This document shows, piece after piece, positions 1 through 12,400 of a stretch of DNA of 35,643 nucleotides. The DNA is taken from contig NW_019091454.1 in the NCBI RefSeq assembly GCF_001949145.1, forward strand, positions 906,182-941,824, given 5' to 3'. The number at the start of each line of letters is the position of its first letter. Within the stretch, counting starts at the first letter, position 1. The notes under the pieces are model-generated. The model ran no database searches. It was not told the DNA's origin and was given only the letters and a program-made list of their open reading frames with translations. A program made the translations under genes and the position numbers. The DNA comes from Acanthaster planci. Its lineage: Eukaryota > Echinodermata > Asteroidea > Valvatida > Acanthasteridae.

Positions 1-164
1 GAAGTTTGGTCAACCCGGCTATAAAAAAGTCACAATTCACCGGCCAATGATGGCCTAAACTTTTTAACTGACAGCCCCAAACTTTTTAAGTAACGCCCAG
101 TAACTTTTTTTTTTTTATAGTAAAGTTCCGATTTCGGAGTCCCCGGCCCCAAATATAAGGCCTA
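1..164. other. Intron/intergenic left edge
   Basis: No gene is seen. The stretch is AT-rich with poly-T tracts. It holds a 16-base word at 131-146 whose reverse complement recurs exactly at 5895-5910, so it may be part of a further dispersed repeat. The similarity between the two family A copies begins only at about 165. Confidence 0.4.
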
Positions 165-2225
165 TGGCTGGACCACTGCTCATAAGAAGCGTAAATGCAA
201 GAAATCTTGCTCTACACCTAGGCAAGATACTTCTTCATTGGATTTGATGACAGCGGTCTGCTCTTTCAGAGACGCTGCCCACTTTAGCCAGCCGCCTTGA
301 GTCAATCTCCACTCCCACCGGTGACTGCCTTGGATCCAGATGCCCTGTGCGAGGGTCTTCTTCCAGATTCTTACCTGGATTTGAGGCCAACTCTGCTTGC
401 GATTTTGGGTCCAGTTTCATCTGCGGCTTCACATCCAGCTCTGTTGGTCTGTCTAATACACGACAGCGCCCATTTACATGTGTATTTTTTTAATTGAATT
501 TGCGTTTACTAAATTCATTCAATAATAGTTCTTCAAATACCCAGGTTCTACTTACAACTCACATCTAGCTCCACCCCTATGCCTCTGCCTTGATCTGTCC
601 ACTTTTTGGGGCGTCAAGACGTGCAGGAACTACTTGTACTCTCTACTGGGCTGCCTTCCGTTATTTGCTTGTGCGGCCCCTGGTGATTGTGAGTCTAGGT
701 CACCCATACTAAACCCTGACCGTGGCTCAAACGATTGCTCATAGGCCTATCGCTACACTGTGTATCAAAACGCCGGTTAGCACCTGAAATCCCCGTGCTG
801 GGGGCCAGCTAGGTGGAAAACAGAGAAATCTGCGCTCCAGGTATTGCTTCACTTTTTTATGGAGCTGTTCCAGTGAATAAAACGTGATACGATCAGCCTA
901 CCATGTGTGTTTTATTCTGACCACATGTATTCTGTTCATTAATTAATGCCTGTAGTAGATGTCATCGCCCTACCTGCAGACCCATCGAGCCCTTTGATGT
1001 CTGAAACTTTGTCATCGGAGGCACTCAGGCGTGTAACAATCAACTGCGATCTCTGGACAGGCCCCCCTTTATCTCTGACTGGTGATCACGCCATTCAATT
1101 CAGTATCCATTCCTTGAGCATCCTAATTCGCTGAATTTCACATCGTCGTGAATTCTACTTCCTCATTTCATCTAATAGTTCTCGACTCTCCATATATTCT
1201 TCCGCTTGGCCTGGCCATGCCCCACATTGCTTTCCAGACATGAGTTCTTCTGTAGGGTGTGCGTCCAAAGAGTTTATACTGTGACTGTTACTTGACTGAG
1301 ATCTGACAAACGTATGCCTTCTGGCGGCTCTCACTTTTAATCACGGTTTGCCACGTTTGCCTTTTCAGACTGCGCCCCGTGTAATCAAAACGAAAAGGAG
1401 GACTTGGCAAGTTTTTGTTGATTTTACCATTTATCCACTCACGATCTCTATTCCAGTGGGTAAATGGAAATGTTATAATGATTCGATGTAGGATGAAAGT
1501 TTTTGGTTATGGAGCAGTCTTCCATCTTTGGGCACTCCTTACCTGCAGTTTTTCTATTTTTGCGAGGCATACGGAATGATCTGAATTCCCCTTGCATGTA
1601 ATGACGTGGCCGTAGTCCTCCAACTTCAGGATACAAATGCCAACATCGAACATAGTACACTGTAACAGGGCTCACTATTCTTTTCTTATAATGAATACTT
1701 CAGCTTATGTTTACATGTTGGCCGACCTCCCTACGCAATCACCTCCGGTGGTGAACCATCACTTAACACCTGCCGGCCTCCCCTTCATACCGCTAGGTCT
1801 GGATGTAACTGTAACGACAGACGTGTCGCCATTCAGATGGGGCCTTTCTTCCTCCACTCCATGCCTCTAGGGTCTGGGACACCACTTCTTGAGACAAACA
1901 GATTAACAGGTTGGAGCTCTAAGCTGTGTTCCCCATTGCGCTCTTCACCACTTCTGACAGCACCTAGTAAGCTGTTCCCTTCAAGTCCAGTCCAGCCATT
2001 CCCGCCATCCTTCCCCACTTTGACTCCGGTGGTTTTCACCGCTTAGAGAAGAAGGACAAACATGGTGACAGGATCGTAGTGCATTGTGGAGGGTCAAGGG
2101 GCAGCATGCATAATCGAGTCTTTTTGGCAAATTTTAATAGGCACATGGGAAATTTCCATATGTAGCCTGGCAGGGGTAAGTGTCACTAGGAGACCTGACC
2201 CACACTAATGTGGGGAGGAATTTGA
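165..2225 (+). mobile_element. DIRS-like element, family A copy 1 (YR region deleted)
   Basis: This stretch is collinear with 16260-18265: the same ordered blocks appear with scattered substitutions, for example ataagaagcgtaaatgcaag near 182 and 16275, cactccatgcctc near 1855 and 17110, and ggtcaaggggcagcatgcat near 2090 and 18190. The frame at 297-497 (Pro/Leu/Ser/Asp-rich, starting PLPPVTALDPDALCE) stays recognisable in copy 2 (PLVTAPDPDTLCEDLF near 16400), which suggests an old gag-like coding region. Two large differences from copy 2 stand out. A 628-base segment at 463-1090 is absent from copy 2 and is bounded by cacg at both sides. The recombinase block, present at about 17240-18085 in copy 2, is missing here and collapsed near 1985-2005. 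The 3' end at 2167-2205 is an inverted match to 18053-18092. Calling it DIRS-like rests on copy 2's recombinase. Confidence 0.65.
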
Positions 2226-2755
2226 ATGTTTGAAGGGCCTGTGATTTGAAGTATTTAAATGTAGTAAACAGAATGGATTGTGCATTTTACAGCAACTGAC
2301 ACGTTAAGAATACTACAAACCTTAGATCAAGGGCATAAATCCTGTAGGGGATGGGGTAGAGGATTTATTAAAATTCACTTGATGTAACTGCATAGGTTCA
2401 GGTTTAAATGTTTCAGTGGAGAATTTATATCCATAGCTTGGATTTCTGTGCTTTTATGTGTTTCTGATTTGTTGTTCTTTGTATCAACCACTTGTCGCCA
2501 GATGACAAGTAAACACACAAAATTTTCCTTATTTGTTTCATGGAGGACATATACACTCATTTAACTTTTTTTTTCATTTCCAGTTGAAGTATCAGTCAAT
2601 CAATGTTGGTTTATTAACATACCCTCCTTTAGTAACACAAGACTGAATTGCGGTTGAATTACAACATTAAAAAAGATAAAGAGAGCATATAGAAAACTTT
2701 TATCATTAAAATGAATGAAAATATGATGGAAACGTATATATAAATATACATCCAC

Positions 2756-2990
2756 ATGGGGGAGTCAGGTTGGTGTAATGGCTCTTTCCTCGCCTTCCAC
2801 CTCTGTGGCCTGGGTTCGAATCCCACCTTGGTTAGCATGTGGGCTGGGTTTTCAGTCCCTGCTTGATTCTGTGGATTTTCCCTGAAATACTTATCCGGGG
2901 TTTTCCTCCTACCTCTAAAACTGATCATTTCTTCATTAATGTAATTGGGGCTAAATGGACTGTTGGATGACCAGATATTAAAATAAAAAA
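2756..2990 (+). mobile_element. tRNA-derived SINE
   Basis: An RNA polymerase III promoter is visible: box A tggtgtaatgg at 2771-2781 fits the TRGYNNARNNG consensus, and box B gttcgaatcc at 2814-2823 fits GWTCRANNC, with 32 bases between them. The head looks tRNA-like (gggggagtcaggttggtgtaatggc). It is followed by a non-tRNA body containing ggttttcctcctacctct, a kind of tail I associate with SINEs of marine invertebrates, and by an A-rich end near 2975-2990. The anticodon stem cannot be folded convincingly and there is no CCA, so it is a retroposon rather than a functional tRNA gene. No target-site duplication was identified. The 3' boundary is approximate. Confidence 0.72.
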
Positions 2991-4833
2991 GGATTTACAC
3001 TGGAGGTGAAATGAGAAAATAAAATGGAATTGAAATGAAGGCAGAAAGGAACAGTGACGGAATAAAAACAAAAATCAAGCAAACTTTTAAAGGAACATGT
3101 ATTAACGGTACGTATTAACGTCAATGTCAACGTGTTGGGTCAAAGCATGGAAAACAATCGTACGTGTGGACGATGCTACTAAGTGGACCCCCCACCCACC
3201 CACCCACAAATATCCGGAAATGCCTTTTGTTAATAATTAGAATTGAATTGGGGAGCACACATTCACAAAGAACTAAGAGGATTAAAGACCTCCTTTGTTT
3301 GGGTAACCTGATTTTCCAGGAAACGATATACAAAAGAGATAAGGTTACAAAATCCCAACTACAGGTAGCAGCTCTTTTGCATCAAAACAATTTGCAAAAA
3401 CACACATGGCCATGGGTGACACCTTTTATGTGCTGTTGACCTTTTGTATGTGAGCCGGTTGACGTCTGGACACAAGCCTCAATTTTTACCATGGCAGTTG
3501 AAAAATGGCTGAACAGAAGAACTCGGGGAAAAGAATGAAAATACTGATGCCTAAACTCAAGAATTGTGCCTCCCTCCATATTTTATGGGTGCCAGAAATA
3601 ACTTACAAGGTTTAAGAATTAGGGAAAAAGAAACCTGCCCCCAGCCGCTTTTTCGATAAAGAAAAACCAAACATTAACTGGTTAATCTGAGAAGTATACA
3701 CAACTGAATATGCAGCATGCAAACATTTTTGGGAGTAAGCTCTAAGAAAATTTATGCAAGTAGAAATCACTGCTTCAATGAAGTAAAACACACTGTTGTA
3801 TATATACCAATTAATTTGATTTAACACTGATTTTTATATACTGTTTATATTTATACTGTTTTGTTATACTGTTTATCATTCCACTTATGTAACTCAAGCC
3901 CCATAGCTTGGGAAACAATTGTCATATTTAAGTTTCTCAATAAGTAGAATAGTCTTGGCGTCCTCTAGACACCTGAGAAGTCATGAACCTGTGCATCAGC
4001 TATGTTATACTTCAGGGCTTAAATTTGGGTTGTACTAAACTGTAAGATTGACTAATGTTCTGTTTTATTTATTCCTGTTGCAAAGAGGTCAGTAGTTACT
4101 GGAATTGCCCCAAGAAAAAGTAGTGTAATCATTGTGGCAGCTTCCTAGGGTGCATGCTATTATGCTTGTGAACTTACATGTACCAAAGCTGATCCCTTAG
4201 ATATATCTGTAAGATGTACAATTGTTTGTATTGTTTGTGTTATGGTAGTTTTATGCATCGAGAAATGAAGTGGGAAGCTACACTTAATTTATCATTACAA
4301 AGTTATGCTTATTTTCAATCATTTTTTTTGCAAAACTGGTATCTCTCATGAACTGTTTCTTTGTGTCCCACACCCATATTTAAAAAAAAAGTGGGTTAGT
4401 TAATTACAAAGGTCCATATAAGGCCCTTTTTTCTGAAGATGTTTTTTTTTTCATTTTTTGAACATTGTTCAATTGCTGTAATGTGATATACTCATTTACA
4501 CAACACATGTCAAGGTTTTCCATAAATAGGATGTTCTGGCGCATAGTGCTGTGTGCTAAAGACAATTATTACATGCTTCCTAGAAACAAAAACAAATTTT
4601 GGTATGGAGAACCGAAGTGAATATATCACGTGCACAATTATGAGTTTGAAAGGCATATAATACTCTATATAACAGTGAGGGAAGAATTGTGGGTCAAGAA
4701 GTGACTCATCTTTCAACCTATAGATGTCGTCACTATTTGTATGAAACCAACTTGTGAATAAAAAATTGTTTATCAAATTCATTGGTGTGAGTAGAAAAAA
4801 TCATGACATTTTTTCCCTTAATTTTTCATGTAG
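2991..4833. other. COG6 intron sequence
   Basis: AT-rich intron with no supported gene. It contains a short (CCCA)n simple repeat at 3188-3207 and poly-T tracts near 4322-4460. The last bases, tttttcatgtag, are the polypyrimidine tract and AG acceptor for the exon that begins at 4834. No upstream COG6 exon could be recognised between 1 and 4833. Confidence 0.5.
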
Positions 4834-4948
4834 ACAGTTTCTCGGTAAAGAAGCTTCAATTCTTGTATGTCTGGAGGAAATGGAAGAGCTTTGTCAGAAG
4901 GTTTTTATTAATGCTCTGACTGTACTTGCTTCCAAGTTAGTGGAAAAG
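4834..4948 (+). CDS. COG6: COG6 exon (a), conserved oligomeric Golgi complex subunit 6
   Basis: The exon encodes 38 codons after one base that completes a codon split with the previous exon. The peptide contains LEEMEELCQKVFINAL and ASKLVEK, matching the part of animal COG6 just before the conserved ELPP-DLGP segment. COG6 is a lobe B subunit of the COG complex, a peripheral membrane tether on the cytosolic side of the Golgi that captures vesicles recycling glycosylation enzymes. The acceptor is tttttcatgtag ending at 4833 and the donor is gtacgt at 4949. The exon ends on a codon boundary, so the next intron is phase 0. A second AG at 4836-4837 would give an alternative start 4 bases later. 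Earlier exons lie outside the window. Confidence 0.85.
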
Positions 4949-7339
4949 GTACGTATAAAAATTATCAACATCAGTGTGGCTTCCAGGAAAAGGGCCAACA
5001 ATTTCTCTTCTCAATTTTATTGTGTGACAGTTTCATCTCAATTTTCCAGAAATACTTTCTGAACAGTTAAATAATTTGATTTGACACCTTAAAGACTAAT
5101 CCAATTAGACACCATAACCGCAGTGGCACCGCACTCACACGCACATGCTTCAGCTTGACACGCACGTGCATGTGCCAAATCATGACACCCTGTTGGTTGA
5201 AGAAGCATGTAACGCGCGTATACCACCTGCCCACGAGCGTTTTGCCACCGCAGTAATGGCTTCAAATTCTAGTGGTCAAATTACAGTAAAGAGTGCCCTG
5301 GCAGCATTCCTTGAGTAAACATTGTTGAACAAACACACAAGGATATTGGTTTTGTGCATGGAGGCTGATGACACCTCGAGCCATGCCTTTCATGCGAGCT
5401 ATGAAATGACCAAAATTGCGTGCATTATTTTCTCAGTAGTGAAATATGGATGCTAGGAGGTATGTGCACTGAAGAAGTTGTGTTACTCCTTGGACTTGAC
5501 TATTCTGCCTTCGGCTCATGGAGTCAGCAAAATTAGTGTGTTTTTAGTTACACTATTCTGTTTATGCCAAATGCATAATTTAGAGTTAATACATGCACAT
5601 TGTAATATAATGCATTGCATTGAAATGTTCATGCTTTGTTCATGCCGTGATTTGAGCACGGCAGAAACCAAAGCGAAACAAGAACAATGACCCAGCATGT
5701 ACACACAACAGGACTCGCTAATGTGTGCTGTAATACTGTGCCTGTCTGATGGACAACACAGAGTGCCTACCATAAAAGCTGTTAGTTCAGGGCAAAGGTG
5801 TACAGTTTGTAGAGGTGGTGTAAACATCCGTAAAATTATTGCGAGATATACAGCGTGATATAACTTCACATGCTTGCTCCTTAACCACTACCAGCCGGGG
5901 ACTCCGAAATTTGAGCCGTATGGTTTAAATGCGTGGCCGGGGTCTCCGAACTGGGACAAAGGAAACAGGGCCCTGTAACAAAAGTCCGTACTCCGAACAA
6001 AAGACCAGGCTGCTGGGTATTACCGGCATTTTTCACTCTCAAAAGTGGTCATAATCCAGCGTTATTTTGAAACCGTATACCAGGGTTTGGGGCATTGAGA
6101 GCAAGCGGATTACCAACAGGGACAAAAGCGCTCCACCACTGCAGCGATGAGCCACACAGCACCGCTGCACGCTAATCTGGCCCCTATTGAAAAGAGGTCA
6201 GCAGTGCACTGAGCCAGGTTCGCGAACAAAAGACAGTTGTATAACACCGCACAGNAAAGATTACTTTGTGCGGCTATAAATGACCGTTAAATGGAATGAT
6301 GAATTTTTGAAGGATTTTGAAAACGGAAAAAAATGATAGTCATGCCGGCCCAGCATCATCAACGTTGAAAAATGCCCCGGCATTGTCCGAATTTTTCAAT
6401 TATTCCACACATCTACTGGGTTTCCCCAAGGTCTTGCACAAAGAATTTCAGAAATACCTCGTTTTGTTCAAAAGATACTTGAAAAGAACGTTTGAATTTT
6501 GAAAAATAAAAAAAATCATTATAAAATCAAAAGGTGACATCATCATGATGTCAACAATTTTCACATACAACAAAGCCTATTGTGTGTCTGCACCAGGGTT
6601 GAACCCAGTTGGACTAATAGTTCTAGAATGCTAGTTGCCAAAGAACTCACCAATGACTTGAGCAATTTTCAAATCACATGTACAAATTAGCTGTGTGAGG
6701 TTTGCCTCATATATTGCATATACCTGTCAGCTTTGGTATGAAACAACACTCCTTACAGCTAAACACCACAGCCGTAATAGAAATTAATATATATTAAATG
6801 GAACCAGAGTAAACTAAACAGAACAACAACAAGCTCAGGCAGAGAATGAGGATGACACAGCGTATTAAACATTATCAAAAGCAAAAACTCCTAAATGCAT
6901 CAACCAGGGTGACGTCCTTCAGAACCCAACTGACAGATGAAATCGCATTTGCAAAGTGTACACTGAGACTGATTAGCAACCTGACAAAGAACAGGTAAGT
7001 CTCAGGAAATTGTTTTGCTAATTAATTGAGGGGTTTAGTCATGTGTGCTGGCTTGGGTGCGTTAATGAAATAATTTTCAGACAGACAAACAGAACTCATT
7101 CTAGAGACGCCCATTCGAATGACACCTGTTAATATAAAACAAGAAAACATGGAATAAGTTAAGATACATGTAGCTGTAAAGATAATAAGTAACCATGGAC
7201 ACGACTTGGAAAGCAAACATGATTTATCATGGTGCTGTTGTAGGCATTCCTTGGATGGGTTAAGATTAAATCTCTGGATCTGGATAAAGATTTGATTGCA
7301 GAATATGCCACCAAACCGATGGCTGTGATCATCAGTGCA
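4949..7339. other. COG6 intron sequence (first part of an 18.1-kb intron)
   Basis: No coding region is supported. At 5895-5910 and 5937-5951 there are two related GC-rich words (ccggggactccgaaat and ccggggtctccgaac); the first is an exact inverted match to 131-146. This suggests a degraded dispersed repeat at roughly 5890-6260. A single N lies at 6255. The remainder is AT-rich with nothing recognisable. Confidence 0.5.
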
Positions 7340-7690
7340 TTGGCAGTAGTGAAGCCTGTCTAACCAGGTAATTTGCCCCATCCCCTGACCGGCTTTCGAC
7401 CAATAAGAAGGCCAGATTCCGTCCCACTTGACCCTCATTAGCATAAAATGTGGAACGGGAATATTCCATTGTACATGGGGGTGTAGGTGTAGGGGTGTAG
7501 GGCTGTGGTAGCATTTTAAAAATACAGGAACATACATTTACAGTGTATTGTGGCGAGTGACGATTGAAAGACTGTGATGGCTTCTGAATTTCATATAGTG
7601 ACTGATTTTCATTGTATTTGGACAGAGGCCTAATGTCTTCTTTAAATCTATATAGATCCCCTAAAATCAAAGAAAAAACTTCTAAAAGAC
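7340..7690 (-). repeat. Dispersed repeat D, copy 1
   Basis: Read on the minus strand, this stretch matches 15085-15490 on the plus strand. Shared landmarks in order are gatttaaagaagacattagg, tgaaaatcagtcac, gttcctgtatttttaaaatg, cccccatgtacaatggaata, ttcccgttccacatttt and gcaaattacctggttagac. The two copies differ by scattered substitutions and short indels. No protein similarity was recognised in the open frames that cross it (for example 7022-7537), so it is probably a non-autonomous element or part of a larger unrecognised one. No terminal inverted repeats or target-site duplications were identified. Confidence 0.75.
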
Positions 7691-9461
7691 CCTGTGCAAT
7701 GTACCTGGTATTGATACGGCACACTATTCAATCCACCGTTTTCTTTCTAATCCAAAGAATGCAGCATTTGGCTAATCGATTATAATCACATAACCTGCAT
7801 TGAACATACAATGTTTCGTGGATAAAGTACATGGAAAGTATTTATCCACGGAACATGGCAGTCACTGGATGTTTGTGTCTATACAATCATTTATGAAATT
7901 TTGTGGGGTTTTCGATAGTGTAGTCTTGTTAACGTAAAAGGTTTCCATAATGGTATTGTGCTGGGGTTCAAACGTGGAACTAAGAGCTTTGACCCCTCTT
8001 GGTGACATTGTGGCTATGACTTACTCCATTCATAAAAAATAATCCTGTCCCGTGTAATGGGCCGGTCTGTGTTTACCGCCTCAAACAAAGTGGTGGGTTC
8101 TAAGCAAGATCATTAGCCTTCAGCTTTAGAGAAACTAATCCTTCAGATATTAGCGGTTGTTCCACATAGAATCAGTGATATAGTTCCGTGTCAATATAGA
8201 CTTGTCTTATCAACGTGAGACTTTTTTCCCATTATCAACATGATACGTTTTGCTCCAAAGTTTCCAAGCTCTGCCAAAACAACTGGTTTACTGAGAAATA
8301 ACACTTTACCCTGCACCTCAGAGAACATGCATGTGTGTTCAGAGTGTTCTTAAAACGTCACTGTCACCCACCAACCACAATTACTTAAAATCGTACCCGA
8401 TCAACAGTACATTTCAGTTGTATTCCCTACAAAAGATGCAGAGGTATAGGACACGACACGACGGTTGTGTTTGCCTATCGATTTCAACCTCAAACAAGGT
8501 AACAATTAGTAAACCTGTATATAGTGCAAGTGGTTCCTAGTGTTTGAACTGCGTGAATAACCTCGTAAGGTTCGGCTGAGGTCATGCTTTGTTTCCATCT
8601 AGACTGCCGTACCATACGTCTTACATTTTTCCCATTTCTCATTCAATTCGAAATTTATTGTTCCCCTTTGTACACTTTTACAAGAATGCAAATAATTTAA
8701 CTACAAATATGTACATATTTATGAATTTGTTGATTTGTATTTTAACACTGTTATTGTTTGAAAACAAGCTAGAAATGTATTTGGCTCAAAGTAGGAAGTT
8801 CGACTTCATCGCATAATTTTTTACAATATACAAACCCCACGGTGATACACTTCGATGTGATAAAAGTTCACTAACTATTCAAGTTACAAACAGTGGATTA
8901 GCAAAATGTTACTACTCTCAGTCATAAACATACGGTAGAATAACACTTAATAAAGTAACACAGAGAGTGGCCAAATCAAAAGCGCTTCTTAATTTTTATC
9001 TAACAGATTGAAGTGTACCAGTGACCGAATAATGTCCATTCAATCGACATTCGATTAATCAATCGATTAGGCCCTTGGACTTGAACTGCAATTTTTCGTC
9101 GCTTTAGATACAAATCACAATGTACATGTTTAGCTGCAATCATGTAGACTCGACACAACTACTTAAGCGTTGCTCTTACCTTTTCGGGTGTAACAGTCAA
9201 ATCACTAACATCACTGTTATAGGTTCATCACTGTTATTACATCGAGTGCAAATGTTTGAAATGGCAGTTTCCATTGCAGAGTTTTTGCTCTGTTAGTGTA
9301 GTGTACATTGCAGTTCACTTTAAAATTAAATGCAACAATTAACTTTTTGTCCAAGATGTCACTCTTTCGTATATCAAAAGGTTTTGACTTTTTAAAATCA
9401 TCAATGCGTCAAAGGAGTGGATGAGGTATACATAAACACGTAAAGGTCAAGAGGTGAAATA
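7691..9461. other. COG6 intron sequence, no gene seen
   Basis: AT-rich intronic DNA. The longest open frames are short and have no recognisable motif. Nothing in it was matched to the other repeats of the window. Confidence 0.45.
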
Positions 9462-12400
9462 TTAAAAGCCATAAGGCACAGTGTCGTAATTCTTGAGTGG
9501 CACTCGCTTGGTGTAGACCACCTGATAAAATCTCATTTCCTCTTTGGTCTCAATATTCACAGTTTTCTTGTTATTTTGTACGGATCAGTCACTTGTACTT
9601 AACTTGGGCCCTCTCTGCGCGCCATTTGAGACATAGTGTCAAAATTAACGAGGAAATGGTTCCTGTAATTCAAAGTAATGCCTCTGACCTTACAAGGAGT
9701 CAGATTGCCACTCTTGTCTGGTTTGGATAATTTGTAACCATAATTCTTGGGACCTCCTGACACAGACGTAACAATATGGTTATCTGTCTCCAACTCATTG
9801 GTCAGCTCGCATAGGAAATTGCCAATATCCGGCTCCCATTCACCCTCTCGACTGACATAAATCACGCTGTTGGTATCGTAATACAGAACCCTACAATCAA
9901 GTTTTTCCAACAGTTTATAACAACTTAAGTCGAGCTTGACACATCGTATAGGCAGCCAGGATCACGTTGGTCCTCCCTGATGGTTCCACAAAGTCCTCTG
10001 TGTGTTGCCACTGCACCTCCACCATCTCTTCGTTGACAAAGTTAGTGCTCTGAACCTCGATGTCATCACGGGTCATCATGTCGAGGTATTTGGTAGGGTC
10101 TTTCAAGTACAAAGTCTTTGCCATGTTGTGTCGCTGTCCAAACTTCCCTCAGAAACTAGAGAAGGGCAGAGAAGAAAACAGAATTGTTGTTATTTATCAT
10201 ACATGTACATGTGTATGTGATTTAAATTAGGAAACTGAATACATGTATAGTAACCAAGATGGGCCCAACAGTGCATTTTAGAATTTCACCAGAACTACTA
10301 CAAGCGACCAATTTTTTTAAAACAGGAAAAGATTAATTTCTTAGTGAAACATTCTAGGCAGAAAATAAGACACAGCGAAGTTTGACATAGGTTACCTGTT
10401 AAGCATCAGCTTGGCTATGGCCCTCAATCCTGGGTTCTTCTTAATGTTGCCCCACTCCAACAGGATCCCTTCCTTGTCAAAGTACCGCTCGATGTACTGA
10501 TGTTTCTGCTCATCCGTCTGACACCAGGAAGGCTGGTGGCTCGCTTCCTGCTTCATTTTGAGGAAAGCATTGATGTAGTCAGCAAAGAGACCACCCTCTT
10601 TCATGTTTGGATCGTAAACGGCCACTTCATCAAAGTGCCAGACTTCGTAGATTTGTATGAGCTTGTACCCTTTGTCCATTGCTTTTTGTATCTCCAGAGT
10701 GGCCCACGTGCCGATCAAAGAGTGTTCTTCGTTGCTGCGTTGGCACAGAGACTGTTGTAGGGTTTCAGCACACTTGGCGCACAGGGGAAACATTAAGCGA
10801 CCCTATGCTTTGTATTGGATAACGGGTGATACAAGCCTCTTGCTGGAAGTACGTTGCATTTAGTCAGCCCCTCAAACTCGGTGACATCGCCAAAATTTCC
10901 GGTAATAACGGTGGGATGGACGATGGGATACCACCCGTAGTTGTTGATGTAAGGGTATAGGGAGGTAAAGTCAATGCATTTGATCTTCTCATTGGATCCT
11001 GCCACGTAATGCAATCAAGTAGCGTTAGTGCGACCACCGCAGAAAGCATCTAGGAGCACGAGAGGTGTCTGAATCTCCAAGGAGGACACGAAAGATGTCA
11101 TATCTGTGTTTTGTTTAAGCTTGGCGTCAAACTCACACTCCCATTTCTTGTTAACGTTGTATCAACACCCCGTAATGTACCGACGTTTGTCAATGGTTTT
11201 TTGGTAAAGCTCTTCCATCGTGAGGCCGTTCAGTGGGTGCTTGGTATCCCGAGCCAGGCAAGTATGACCGTGATGAAGACAACCTTGAAATTCGAGCACA
11301 TTTTCAACCCGTTAGACTCGTAGTAGCCATCGGCCTTGTAGGGACCGATGTGTTTCTCATCGCCTTTGGCCGCATGTTGGATGAGGTGACCTGTCTGATG
11401 AATCACCCATTTTAGCCACTGGAGAGCCTTGACCGATTGACGATCGTTAGAAGGATATCCTTGAGGGTGAATGATAGCGATGGTGTTTGGAGCCAAATAC
11501 TTCCTACGATATACCAAGTTACAGGCCGATGCAATTGTAATACAATGGCGAAATGGGCTATACCGGGGGTTGATTCTTTGGCAGTCATGCCCATGAAGAG
11601 AGATCTAAAGCTGAGACAGCACCGACGGAGAATGTCCACGTCCGAGCGGCAATATTTGACAAGTTCTCTTAGAAAGTCAAAGGAGTCGTCCTGGTGCTCC
11701 TGATACCACTGAACAAAAGTTTGTCTGTCTGCCGGCTTCATGGAATCAGGATTGTAATAATGCATGTCGGGAAGGTGATCCAGTACAAGATTCTGATTGG
11801 CCCAAGTATTAAACAGATGGGAAAAGTAACCTTTGGCCAATTCCGTTAGACCGAAGGCGCCAGGGAGCTTAGAGAGGGCCATGGGTAAAAAGTTGAAGGA
11901 GTCAATAAATTTCATGTCGGTGGCTGGTACAGTGATGCTCATAATTTTGGCCCTGTTGAGAATGACCTTGGGTAGTGCAGCATTGTCATAGAAATACCGC
12001 AGAATGAAATAGGAGTCGTATCCTTTGAAGTTGTGGCAGAGGACAATGGCACCCGCATTCTCTTCACTAAAGAGCCATTTGCAAAATTCCAGCCATGTGG
12101 TGGGCCCTGCAAAAAGACGCTCGCGCTTTCCACATTGTGAACACGATGCCAATCGTTCCTCGCTCAAGCATTTGGTACATACTTTGTGGGCAATGCAGAG
12201 ATTTGGTTCATGGATACCCATTTCTTGCACGCATTCGAAAGAAGATGTAATTTGTGATGTCATCTTCACAGTTATTGACACTGTCTCCAAGATAATCTGC
12301 CTCAATGTCTTGCAGTGCTTCGCGCACTACGCTGTTTTTATTTTCGACAACCGGTCACAGGTGATCGGGAAGAACAAACTCTCAGCATACGTTGCAGTAC

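Noticed and set aside
2756-2830. Functional tRNA gene
   Set aside because: Boxes A and B fit, but no cloverleaf with an anticodon stem is evident and a SINE body follows.
4834-4837. Alternative COG6 acceptor four bases downstream (AG at 4836-4837)
   Set aside because: It gives a phase 0 exon start and cannot be excluded, but the upstream AG has the better pyrimidine context; the previous exon is needed to decide.
5200-5240. CpG-rich patch as a promoter
   Set aside because: Too short and without promoter elements or a transcript start that could be supported.
7022-7724. Long minus-strand open frames (171 and 130 codons)
   Set aside because: They cross repeat D, whose second copy does not keep these frames (indels and changed stops), so coding is not supported.
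10820-11170. Possible TGA recoding in the polymerase, because several in-frame stops are TGA
   Set aside because: TAG stops and frameshifts also occur in the same gene, so ordinary decay explains it without a changed code.
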